Assembly (NCBI GenBank): GCA_029243845.1
Contig: JAQWRF010000377.1
Coordinates: 1 to 7,889 of the forward strand
Source of the DNA: Planctomycetota bacterium
Lineage (GTDB): Bacteria; Planctomycetota; UBA1135
Direction: 5' to 3'
Length of the DNA: 7,889 bases
A model generated the notes under the pieces. That model worked only from the letters and a program-made list of their open reading frames with translations. It made no database searches and had not been told where the DNA came from. A program made the translations under genes and the position numbers. The stretch's first letter is position 1; the number at the start of each line of letters is the position of its first letter. Below, piece after piece: positions 1 through 6,368 of the stretch.

Positions 1-2373
1 CCGCAATCTGGTTTACAGGTGCGTATGTTCACTAACGATAAAGATCTTGCGCAAAATGTAACGGACATGGCGCTGCAATGTCCGCCGCCGCGCAAAGCGG
101 ATTCAGAAACGATCATCATGGGTCCTGCTGAGGTCGAAGAAAAGTTCGGTCTGCCGCCAGAGATGATGGCGCAGTACCAAGCTTTCGTTGGTGACAGCTC
201 GGATAATATTAAAGGTATGCCAGGGGTGGGTCCCAAGCGTGCGACTACTTTGCTACAGAAATATGGATCACTGGAAAAGGTTTTAAGTGACGGACCCGAA
301 AACGAGAAAGGTAAGCTGGCCGAGAACTTAGCCGCTCATGCTGACACCGTGCGCCACGCCTTGAAGATGGTAACTATGGTTACCGATTTAGATTTGGGCG
401 ACTTCGACGATTTAGTGCCCGGCGAGCTACACGGTGAAGATCTGCAAGCTTTCTGCAAAGACCATTCCCTGAATACTTTGGGCGATCGCTTCGCCGAAAT
501 GGCCGCCATCGATAATGCCAGCGAGGCCGAGAGCACTGAGATTGCCACCGACTACGATGACTCACGTAATTACCAATGCGTGACGAGCACCGAGCAACTG
601 GTTGCTCTAGAAAAAGAAATGCGCGCGGCTAAAGCCTTCGCTTTCGATACCGAGACTACTGCTATTGATCCGATGTTGGCCAAACTGGTTGGCATGTCGT
701 TTAGCTGTAAGGCTGGCACTGCATATTACGTACCATGCATGGGTTCACAAGCACCCAAAGGCCCGGACGGCAATAGCGCTGTCGCATTCTTATCTACATT
801 GTTGGCCGATGTCAGCATCGAGAAGTTTGGGCAAAATTTTAAATACGATGCACATATCATGCGCCGTCACGATGCACCCGTTAGCGGATTTAGTTTCGAC
901 ACAATGATTGCACATTCGCTACTCGACCCGCTGAATAGGCACAACCTAGACGCGATGGCCTTGCAGCATTTCAACATCAACAAGATACCGACTAAAGAGT
1001 TACTCGGTACTGGCAAAAACGCCCTAACCATGGATTTGCTGCCCGTAGATGTCGTGAGTGAATACGCTTGCGAAGATGCCGACGTCACGCTGCAGCTAAC
1101 TTTAAAACTTCGCGAGCAAATTAAAGAGCAAGGCTTTAGCGCATTATTCGATAACGTCGAAGTGCCGCTCGCACATGTGCTGACTGAGATTGAAGCCAAC
1201 GGTGTTAAGCTTGATTCCTCGCGCTTAAGCGATTTGCGTTTGCGTCTCGCCAAGCGTCAACAACAACTCGAGACCACCATCTTCGATATTGCTGGGCAAG
1301 TGTTTAATCTAAACTCGCCAAAGCAACTGGGACCCATCTTATTCGAGCATCTCGAGATACAAAAAGAGCGGGCGCGTATCCGAGTAGGCAAGACCAAAAC
1401 AGGATACAAGACGGATGCCGCTACTCTAGAAAAATACGCGGGCATTGAAATCGTCGACGCGATTTTAGATTACCGTAAGACGACCAAGTTGATGACTACT
1501 TACGTCGATGCGCTGCCCACTTATATTCATCCGCAAACTGATTGCGTCCACACTTCTTTTAATCAGGCCTTAGTAGCAACAGGACGTTTGTCTTCGTCTA
1601 ACCCCAACATGCAAAACATTCCGATTCGCAGTGAAGAGGGGCGAGAGATTCGCCGGGCTTTTGTGCCACTGAAGCCTGATTGGGTAATGATGTCGGCTGA
1701 TTACTCGCAAGTCGAGTTGCGCGTGGTTGCGCATTTGTCCGGTGACGAGTCGTTGATTACCGCTTTCAATAACGGAGTCGACATTCACGCTCATACCGCG
1801 GCTGCGATTAATGGCATTGAAATTGGCGATGTCGATTCCGAAATGCGCTCAAAAGCCAAGGCCGTCAACTTCGGCATTCTTTACGGCATGGGGCCGCACC
1901 GCCTCGGCCAACAAACGGGCATGAGTTTTTCGGAGGCACAAGACTTCATCGATCAATACTTCGAGGCCTTCCCCAAGGTGCGTGAATGGATTGACGCTAC
2001 TCTTGAAACGGCGCGCAACGAAGAGCAGGTCTCGACATTGTTCGGGCGTATTCGCCCTACTCCAGACGTTAATTCGAGCGACGGCCGCGTACGGTCTGGC
2101 GCCGAGAACATGGCGGTCAATACTCCCGTGCAGGGTTCGGCCGCTGATTTAATCAAAATGGCGATGATTAATGTCAGCAATGCGATGCGCGACGAGAAGC
2201 TCGAGGCACGGATGATCTTGCAAGTGCACGACGAATTAGTTTTTGATTGCCCAGCTGCCGAACTAGAAAAATTACAGCAGTTAGTCCGTAGAGAAATGGA
2301 GCAGGTCTACGATATGCTCGTGCCCTTGAAAGTTGACATCGGCCATGGACTAGACTGGTCCGCCGCCCACTAA
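1..2373 (+). CDS. polA: DNA polymerase I, 5'-truncated by the window edge
   Basis: DNA polymerase I fills gaps and removes RNA primers in replication and excision repair. The frame is open from base 1, and 790 residues are visible. The first ones align near residue 126 of E. coli PolI, so about 125 are missing and the full protein would be about 915 aa, a normal length. The remaining 5'-nuclease domain (about 1-165) shows the metal ligands of NDKDLAQ and GDSSDNI, followed by the PGVG helix-hairpin-helix. The 3'-5' exonuclease domain (about 200-380) is complete: FDTET (Asp at 646-648, Glu at 652-654), NFKYD (Asp at 847-849) and YACEDAD (Asp at 1075-1077). In the polymerase domain, motif A is SADYSQVELR (Asp at 1699-1701), motif B is RSKAKAVNFGILYG (Lys at 1858-1860, Phe at 1870-1872), and motif C is QVHDELVF (Asp at 2230-2232). 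Proofreading and synthesis should both be active. The ATG at 19 is internal, not the start. The antiporter gene follows after one base. Confidence 0.98.
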   Translation, partial: PQSGLQVRMFTNDKDLAQNVTDMALQCPPPRKADSETIIMGPAEVEEKFGLPPEMMAQYQAFVGDSSDNIKGMPGVGPKRATTLLQKYGSLEKVLSDGPENEKGKLAENLAAHADTVRHALKMVTMVTDLDLGDFDDLVPGELHGEDLQAFCKDHSLNTLGDRFAEMAAIDNASEAESTEIATDYDDSRNYQCVTSTEQLVALEKEMRAAKAFAFDTETTAIDPMLAKLVGMSFSCKAGTAYYVPCMGSQAPKGPDGNSAVAFLSTLLADVSIEKFGQNFKYDAHIMRRHDAPVSGFSFDTMIAHSLLDPLNRHNLDAMALQHFNINKIPTKELLGTGKNALTMDLLPVDVVSEYACEDADVTLQLTLKLREQIKEQGFSALFDNVEVPLAHVLTEIEANGVKLDSSRLSDLRLRLAKRQQQLETTIFDIAGQVFNLNSPKQLGPILFEHLEIQKERARIRVGKTKTGYKTDAATLEKYAGIEIVDAILDYRKTTKLMTTYVDALPTYIHPQTDCVHTSFNQALVATGRLSSSNPNMQNIPIRSEEGREIRRAFVPLKPDWVMMSADYSQVELRVVAHLSGDESLITAFNNGVDIHAHTAAAINGIEIGDVDSEMRSKAKAVNFGILYGMGPHRLGQQTGMSFSEAQDFIDQYFEAFPKVREWIDATLETARNEEQVSTLFGRIRPTPDVNSSDGRVRSGAENMAVNTPVQGSAADLIKMAMINVSNAMRDEKLEARMILQVHDELVFDCPAAELEKLQQLVRREMEQVYDMLVPLKVDIGHGLDWSAAH

Positions 2374-2377
2374 AATG
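2371..2377 (+). promoter_or_regulatory. Stop/start junction TAAAATG between polA and the antiporter gene
   Basis: The polA TAA (2371-2373) and the antiporter ATG (2375-2377) are separated by one base. The 20 bases upstream are C-rich (ccgccgcccac) and contain no Shine-Dalgarno-like purine run. I infer that ribosomes finishing polA reinitiate on the second gene, making the two translationally coupled. No other ATG, GTG or TTG nearby gives a better N-terminus, because the first transmembrane helix begins within the first ten residues. Confidence 0.6.
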
Positions 2378-4084
2378 CCCCCGACTCTAAGCGCCCTTTT
2401 CATCCTCGGCATCTTGCTCGCAAGCGGCATGTTCGTAGGCTGGCTGGCGTATAAATTTAAGTTACCGACTCTAACCGGCTACCTGGCCGCTGGTGTCGGC
2501 ATCAACTACTTTGCGCATCACATTGGCGTCGAACATGAAAGCCTCGAGACTTTGCGTCTACCGATTAACGATTTTGCGATGGCATTAGCGCTGTTCGTAT
2601 TAGGCGGTCAGTTCAAGCGACGCCCGGGGGTCAGCCATAACAGCGAACAACCCGCGACTATGATTCGCGCGTCGCTGACGGAATCGCTATTTACTTTCAC
2701 AATAGTTGGCGTGTTGTGCACCGTCGCTATGCACGACATTAAAGGCGGTATCCTGCTTGGCGTGCTTGCAATCGCCGTCGCCCCGGCCAACACTCTTGAA
2801 GTTCTACACGAGTACGGCGAAATAGGTCGCGCGACACGTACTTTGAAAACGCTTACGGCGTTATCCAATGTTTGGGCAATTTTCGCCTTCGAATTAGTGA
2901 TACTGTTATTTATAGCTATCACCGGAGCTAGTGACATTGGCCTTAGCGGTCCGATATGGGACGCCGCCGGTTCGGTGATCTACGGCCTGATTGCCGGTCA
3001 CCTGCTCATCCTTTTTCAAGAGCGACTCGGCGCCGGCAATTATGTCGTGCCGTTGCTAGTAGTTATCTTACTAACCATTGGTTTCTGCGAGCTAACTGAT
3101 GTGCCGCACATGTTGGCCTTCTTGGCGACCGGAGCAGTGGTTGCCAACCGCTCGTCCTTTTTCGACCACATCACCGGGGCAATGGAAGGTTACGCGAAGC
3201 CCGCATTCGTGTTGTTCTTCGTGCTAAGCGGCAGTCACTTGCAGTTTGATGTGATGAGAGACAATTGGCTCGTTGTTGGGCTCTACGTCTTAGGCAGAGT
3301 GATTGGCAAAATACTTGGCACCCATGTTGGGTTCAATGGTTTTAAATCAACACCGAAGCTATCTTCCGCGAAAAATCCACCTATTGGTCTAGGCTTACTT
3401 TGCCAAGCTGGCGCAGCTATCGCACTTGCGGGTTATGTCTCGCGCTACAACGAAGAGCTGTCTGAGACCTTACTCGCAATAATCCTTGGCTCAGTTGTTG
3501 TCTTCGAATTAATAGGCCCTCTACTCGTTAAGCGCGTTGTCATTTCTGCGGGTGAGGTCGACGTCGGCCACTTGCTTTCGCGAAGCCAATACAGCACTAG
3601 CAGTTCAAGTTGGTTTAAGGCCATTAAGCGCACACTATTCGCGACGCAAAATCTCATTGCCAGTGACCCTAACGAAGTCTTCGTTCGCGACATCATGAAG
3701 CCAAGCACCGGCGCTTTGCAACGCAACGACTCGATGGACAAGATCTTGTATTTTGCAAATCATTCGCCGTTTAACCATTTCCCAGTAGTAGACCGTGAAA
3801 ACATGTTGCTCGGTATCATCGTCTTGAAAGACCTCAGTGAAGTCGCCTACGACCAACACATTGCCAGCGTCATCACCGCCGAAGACGTTATCTCGCTGTC
3901 AACCGAGCAAGCCTCTATTAGTGCTGGCAGCAGCCTTTCTGATGCGCTAGCGCTCTTCCAAGACTTCGACGGCAATACAGTCGCAGTGGTCGAAGATAGT
4001 ACCACCCCAGTAATGTGCGGTATGCTCGAGCGTACCGAAGTGATAAACCTAGCGCGCCGCTTTCAAGCGAAAGCTTCGCACTAG
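2375..4084 (+). CDS. CPA2-family cation/proton antiporter with C-terminal CBS pair
   Basis: This 569-aa inner-membrane protein has two parts. Residues about 4-395 form the antiporter core, with roughly 12 hydrophobic helices. Family features include LPTLTGYLAAGV in the first helices, a VAPANTLEVL segment at the TM4 break, FVLFFVLSGSHLQF, a basic GRVIGK segment (308-312), and LLCQAGAAIALA followed by VVVFELIGPLLVKR. Residues about 436-563 form two CBS domains (VRDIM, HFPVVDRENMLLGI, LKDL in the first); CBS pairs usually bind adenine nucleotides and gate transporters. Most CPA2 proteins of the KefB/KefC type carry an RCK/TrkA domain here instead. One oddity is that the ion-binding Asp-Asp or Asn-Asp pair expected after the AL dipeptide reads Ser164-Asn165 (codons 2864-2869), so the ion carried and the coupling are uncertain. 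The gene follows polA directly and ends 25 bases from the convergent SPFH gene. The family call is firm; the substrate is unknown. Confidence 0.9.
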   Translation: MPPTLSALFILGILLASGMFVGWLAYKFKLPTLTGYLAAGVGINYFAHHIGVEHESLETLRLPINDFAMALALFVLGGQFKRRPGVSHNSEQPATMIRASLTESLFTFTIVGVLCTVAMHDIKGGILLGVLAIAVAPANTLEVLHEYGEIGRATRTLKTLTALSNVWAIFAFELVILLFIAITGASDIGLSGPIWDAAGSVIYGLIAGHLLILFQERLGAGNYVVPLLVVILLTIGFCELTDVPHMLAFLATGAVVANRSSFFDHITGAMEGYAKPAFVLFFVLSGSHLQFDVMRDNWLVVGLYVLGRVIGKILGTHVGFNGFKSTPKLSSAKNPPIGLGLLCQAGAAIALAGYVSRYNEELSETLLAIILGSVVVFELIGPLLVKRVVISAGEVDVGHLLSRSQYSTSSSSWFKAIKRTLFATQNLIASDPNEVFVRDIMKPSTGALQRNDSMDKILYFANHSPFNHFPVVDRENMLLGIIVLKDLSEVAYDQHIASVITAEDVISLSTEQASISAGSSLSDALALFQDFDGNTVAVVEDSTTPVMCGMLERTEVINLARRFQAKASH

Positions 4085-4109
4085 GCTTGTCGTTAGCTTA
4101 AACCGCTAG
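4085..4109. other. Short convergent gap between antiporter and SPFH genes
   Basis: Only 25 bases separate the two stop codons. A weak hairpin can be drawn on the + strand, GTTAGC pairing with GCTAGT at 4093-4098 and 4106-4111 with two G-U pairs, but no T-run follows. A short stem GCGAA/TTCGC lies just inside the antiporter 3' end near 4067-4079. Neither is a convincing intrinsic terminator. Transcripts from both sides may overlap or end by Rho. Confidence 0.35.
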
Positions 4110-5198
4110 TTATTGCTGAACTTGCTTGCTCTCGCCAAGACCAACAAGCATTTTTGTTAGTTCAGACAAATCTAAGACAGTCGGTACAGCGGGATCGTCA
4201 CTATTAAGAGTTACCTCGGGTAAATTCAAATTGTCGGCAGCCTCTAGAGCAAGCATAATTGCACCGCCCTTTGAGTTAAGAGCTTGAGTGCGCAACTCTT
4301 TCATTAAAGCATCGGCCTCAGCCAGATAAAAAGCGCCACGCGCCTCAGCCTTTACACGCTCGGCTTTACCTTCAGAGATTGTTTCAACCGAATAAATATT
4401 AGCCTCCGCATCAATTTCAGCAATCAGAACTTGATACTCGGACATCTTCTCTTGAATTCTTTTCTCCCAATCTTGAGTCTTAGCCATCTCGGCAGCAACA
4501 ATTTGACGCTCAATAAGATTAACGGTTTTCTCTTCTTCAGCCACTAAGGTTTGTGCACGGTCAAGCAAAGCCTTCTGACGAAAGTACTGCTTCTCTTGCA
4601 GCTTACTCTCGTAATCGGCTTGAAACTGTAACTTGCGAATCAAAATCGACTCTGCCACACAGTGAAACTCTTGCAACCTACTATTTAACAGCGGCAAAGT
4701 ATCCGCAACGCGAGAAAGGCGCAAATCGGTGAGCTGCAAATCTTCCGACGTTAGCTTCGGCAACTCTTGACGCAACTCTGCCATTACCACAGATTTCACA
4801 CGGTCAGCATAGTGCTCTTTTAGGCCATCCATGACGATTTTATGTGCTTCGCCCGGGATAATTCGATAGGCTACAGACAATTCGAAAGTAACTACGTTGT
4901 TGTCCGTAGTACGAATTTCTAGCGGCTTAGCCCATGTAGAAACCGAATTACTTGAGTAACTATTTGATTGACCGCTAGTGAAGTGCAAGAAATGAGTACG
5001 GGTCGGTAAGTAGTGCCATTTGTGGTAGCCGCTAATGCCAAGACGGAAGCCCGTCGAAAAGTCATCTTCAATAATGCCTCCGCCCCACTGATTCTGCTTT
5101 ACGCCTACTGTAGCTGGCGGAATTCTTTTGAACAACAGCGCAGTAACAAGCGGTGCTACCACTAAAAGAACTATTAATGTAATGAGAGTACGCTTCAC
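4110..5198 (-). CDS. SPFH/Band 7 membrane protein, HflC-like topology (second gene of pair)
   Basis: This 362-aa protein begins MKRTLITLIVLL, with an uncleaved anchor at residues about 4-23, and the rest is predicted outside the cytoplasm. An SPFH/Band 7 domain follows (about 28-195), with a typical strand pattern at KPLEIRTTDNNVV, FELSVAYRI and LLNSRLQEF, and ends in an FQADYESKLQEKQ segment leading into a coiled coil (about 195-305) rich in Glu, Lys, Ala and Gln. The C-terminal part contains GGAIMLALEAADNLNLPEV, a pattern I associate with a bacterial SPFH subfamily. The GTG start at 5198 is well supported: AGGAGG lies six bases upstream, and the GTG overlaps the previous gene's TGA. SPFH proteins form large ring- or cage-like membrane scaffolds that organise lipids and proteases. 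The tight coupling suggests a hetero-oligomer with the upstream partner. No NfeD-type protease gene, a frequent SPFH companion, is seen. The specific function is unknown. Confidence 0.93.
   Translation of the reverse strand: MKRTLITLIVLLVVAPLVTALLFKRIPPATVGVKQNQWGGGIIEDDFSTGFRLGISGYHKWHYLPTRTHFLHFTSGQSNSYSSNSVSTWAKPLEIRTTDNNVVTFELSVAYRIIPGEAHKIVMDGLKEHYADRVKSVVMAELRQELPKLTSEDLQLTDLRLSRVADTLPLLNSRLQEFHCVAESILIRKLQFQADYESKLQEKQYFRQKALLDRAQTLVAEEEKTVNLIERQIVAAEMAKTQDWEKRIQEKMSEYQVLIAEIDAEANIYSVETISEGKAERVKAEARGAFYLAEADALMKELRTQALNSKGGAIMLALEAADNLNLPEVTLNSDDPAVPTVLDLSELTKMLVGLGESKQVQQ
5195..5198 (-). promoter_or_regulatory. GTGA stop/start overlap within the SPFH pair
   Basis: On the minus strand the GTG start of the second SPFH gene (5198-5196) overlaps the TGA stop of the first (5197-5195). 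This four-base overlap is a classic arrangement for translational coupling and fixed stoichiometry, as expected for two subunits of one complex. Confidence 0.85.
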
Positions 5199-6343
5199 TG
5201 TTGGCCTCCTGGTGTTAGTTGCAGCCCAGAATGCTCAAGGCGCGTCGGCGCAGGATCGCGACGATATGGGATGATGGTGAATTTAATCGAACTGAATTTT
5301 TGTGCAAGTTTTTCGCGAACTAATATCTCGCCCTGCAAAGCAAGCGCCTCTACCTGAGCACGCAAACCTTCGGCCTGCCTTTCTGCCTGCACCTTCAGAC
5401 CTTCGGCCTGTTGCTTATTAGCAAGCTCCAGAGCAAGGCCAGATGCGGAATCCTCAATTTTTTGCGCATCGGCATTTTTAGTTAACTTAACAGCTTCTTT
5501 AGTAGCAGTAATACGGTCAGCCTCGAGAGTACCTAGCAACAGCTCGTATTCCGTCGCTTTATCGCGCTCGATGTTCGCAAGACGGCGTTCGCGCTCGCGA
5601 GTTAACTGAATAGCTTGAGCCTTGAGTTTTTCCACTTCCTGGTTTGCTACTTTACGATCTTCAATCGCCTTTTCGTAGCGCGCTTCGAACTGTGGCTTGG
5701 GAGTGATGATTTGCATAATAATCACTCCGTGCTCAGCGAGCATTTCGTTGAGACGGTTTTCAGATGAAGCCGTGGCAGTGTTGTAGTTGGACGGATCAGC
5801 CACTTCTTCTGCAGAAAAACGACCGAACTCGTCACGCAGCACAGAACGCGCATATGACTTCACCCAGTTACTTTTGAAAGCTGTTCCTGAGCCAGAGTCG
5901 GCAAGAATGATGCCCGCCTTCATCGGGTCAATACGGTATTGGATTTCTAGGGTTTCAAACCAGAAGTTAGAGCCATCATTGGCACGTACCGTCAGCTTCG
6001 ACACGTGATTAGAGTCAACATCGCGATCACCTTCCATTATGAATTTATTAGGCGACTTATCAAACAAAAATGCTTGAGCAGCAAACGGCATAAAGATTTT
6101 AAAGCCCGGTGTGTTATACACTTCGACATTGCCGGTGATGTAGTTAACGACAACGCAGGCTTGCGAGTCTTCTACTTCGATGATGCCACCTTTACCGCTA
6201 ATGAAAGCCGCCATTAAGAAGAAGAAAACAACAAAGACAGCGCCGCCAACGACCAACCGCCTCTTTATCTTAGGATTCAATGGCCCCCCCGGAGATACCG
6301 GCGGCGGAGTGCCAAAATTGGGAAATTCTGATGAAGAGTTCAT
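5195..6343 (-). CDS. SPFH/Band 7 membrane protein, HflK-like topology (first gene of pair)
   Basis: I start this protein at the ATG at 6343 (382 aa, beginning MNSSSEF). The frame stays open to 6442, but the extra 33 residues look unlike a normal N-terminus and overlap the divergent gene. Residues 1-24 are a cytoplasmic Pro/Gly-rich tail (TPPPVSPGGPLNP), then KIKRR as a positive-inside anchor, then one helix (about 30-49). An SPFH domain (about 55-225) follows, with the strands IIEVEDSQACVVV, LTVRAND and FETLEIQYRID. A long charged coiled coil (about 220-345) contains two 11-residue QAEGL repeats. The tail ends in LTPGGQQ. A cytoplasmic tail before the helix in the first gene, and none in the second, is the HflK/HflC topology, but the resemblance does not extend beyond the fold, so I do not call it hflK. 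It is probably the partner of the overlapping downstream gene in a periplasmic SPFH assembly. No clear ribosome binding site is visible. Confidence 0.92.
   Translation of the reverse strand: MNSSSEFPNFGTPPPVSPGGPLNPKIKRRLVVGGAVFVVFFFLMAAFISGKGGIIEVEDSQACVVVNYITGNVEVYNTPGFKIFMPFAAQAFLFDKSPNKFIMEGDRDVDSNHVSKLTVRANDGSNFWFETLEIQYRIDPMKAGIILADSGSGTAFKSNWVKSYARSVLRDEFGRFSAEEVADPSNYNTATASSENRLNEMLAEHGVIIMQIITPKPQFEARYEKAIEDRKVANQEVEKLKAQAIQLTRERERRLANIERDKATEYELLLGTLEADRITATKEAVKLTKNADAQKIEDSASGLALELANKQQAEGLKVQAERQAEGLRAQVEALALQGEILVREKLAQKFSSIKFTIIPYRRDPAPTRLEHSGLQLTPGGQQ
5205..5210 (-). promoter_or_regulatory. Strong Shine-Dalgarno AGGAGG for the downstream SPFH gene
   Basis: The plus strand reads cctcct, giving AGGAGG on the minus strand, six bases before the GTG start at 5198. 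It lies inside the coding end of the upstream SPFH gene. It is the best ribosome binding site in the window and decides the GTG start. Confidence 0.85.
5345..5410 (-). repeat. Two 33-base units encoding an 11-residue coiled-coil repeat
   Basis: On the minus strand, units 5410-5378 and 5377-5345 encode QAEGLKVQAER and QAEGLRAQVEA, identical at 7 of 11 residues. The first 12 bases (CAGGCCGAAGGT) are identical in both. An 11-residue period fits a hendecad coiled coil, known from SPFH proteins such as flotillins and major vault protein. It probably reflects an internal duplication within the helix. Confidence 0.75.
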
Positions 6344-6368
6344 GCGCCTATCATAACATATGCGCATG
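6341..6368. promoter_or_regulatory. Imperfect dyad spanning the divergent start codons
   Basis: The sequence has perfect outer arms CATGCGC (6341-6347) and GCGCATG (6362-6368), with inner arms TAT (6349-6351) and ATA (6358-6360), centred at 6354.5. The outer ends are the minus-strand SPFH start codon and an in-frame ATG (third codon) of the EEP gene. The core contains facing -10-like hexamers: TATCAT on the plus strand (6349-6354) and TATGAT on the minus strand (6355-6350). Matching -35 positions are poor (ttctga at 6326-6331; cagatg on the minus strand at 6378-6373). This may be a shared divergent promoter or operator, or partly a chance result of two ATGCGC starts. Confidence 0.35.

Noticed and set aside
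19..21. GTG/ATG near base 19 as the polA start
   Set aside because: The frame is open to base 1, and the residues match the middle of the 5'-nuclease domain, so the gene begins outside the window.
867..1253. Opposite-strand open frames inside polA and other genes (for example 867-1253, 1953-2180, 3445-3741)
   Set aside because: These are shadows of strongly conserved coding frames, with Ser/Arg/Cys-rich products and no domain resemblance.
4060..4112. Intrinsic terminator between the antiporter and SPFH genes
   Set aside because: The stems are 5-6 pairs with wobble pairing, and no U-tract follows on either strand.
6005..6217. Small plus-strand frames opposite the first SPFH gene (5787-6008, 6005-6217)
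   Set aside because: They lie within the SPFH domain coding region, and there is no ribosome binding site or recognisable product.
6284..6290. Run of seven C (seven G in the SPFH coding strand) as a phase-variation tract
   Set aside because: It encodes Pro-Gly-Gly in a flexible tail. Seven bases is short for slippage, and phase variation is not expected for this family.
4110..6343. Calling the SPFH pair hflK and hflC
   Set aside because: Topology and order match, but the distinctive HflC features (RAEREAVA-type segment and the SPFH insert) are absent, so only the family-level call is supported.
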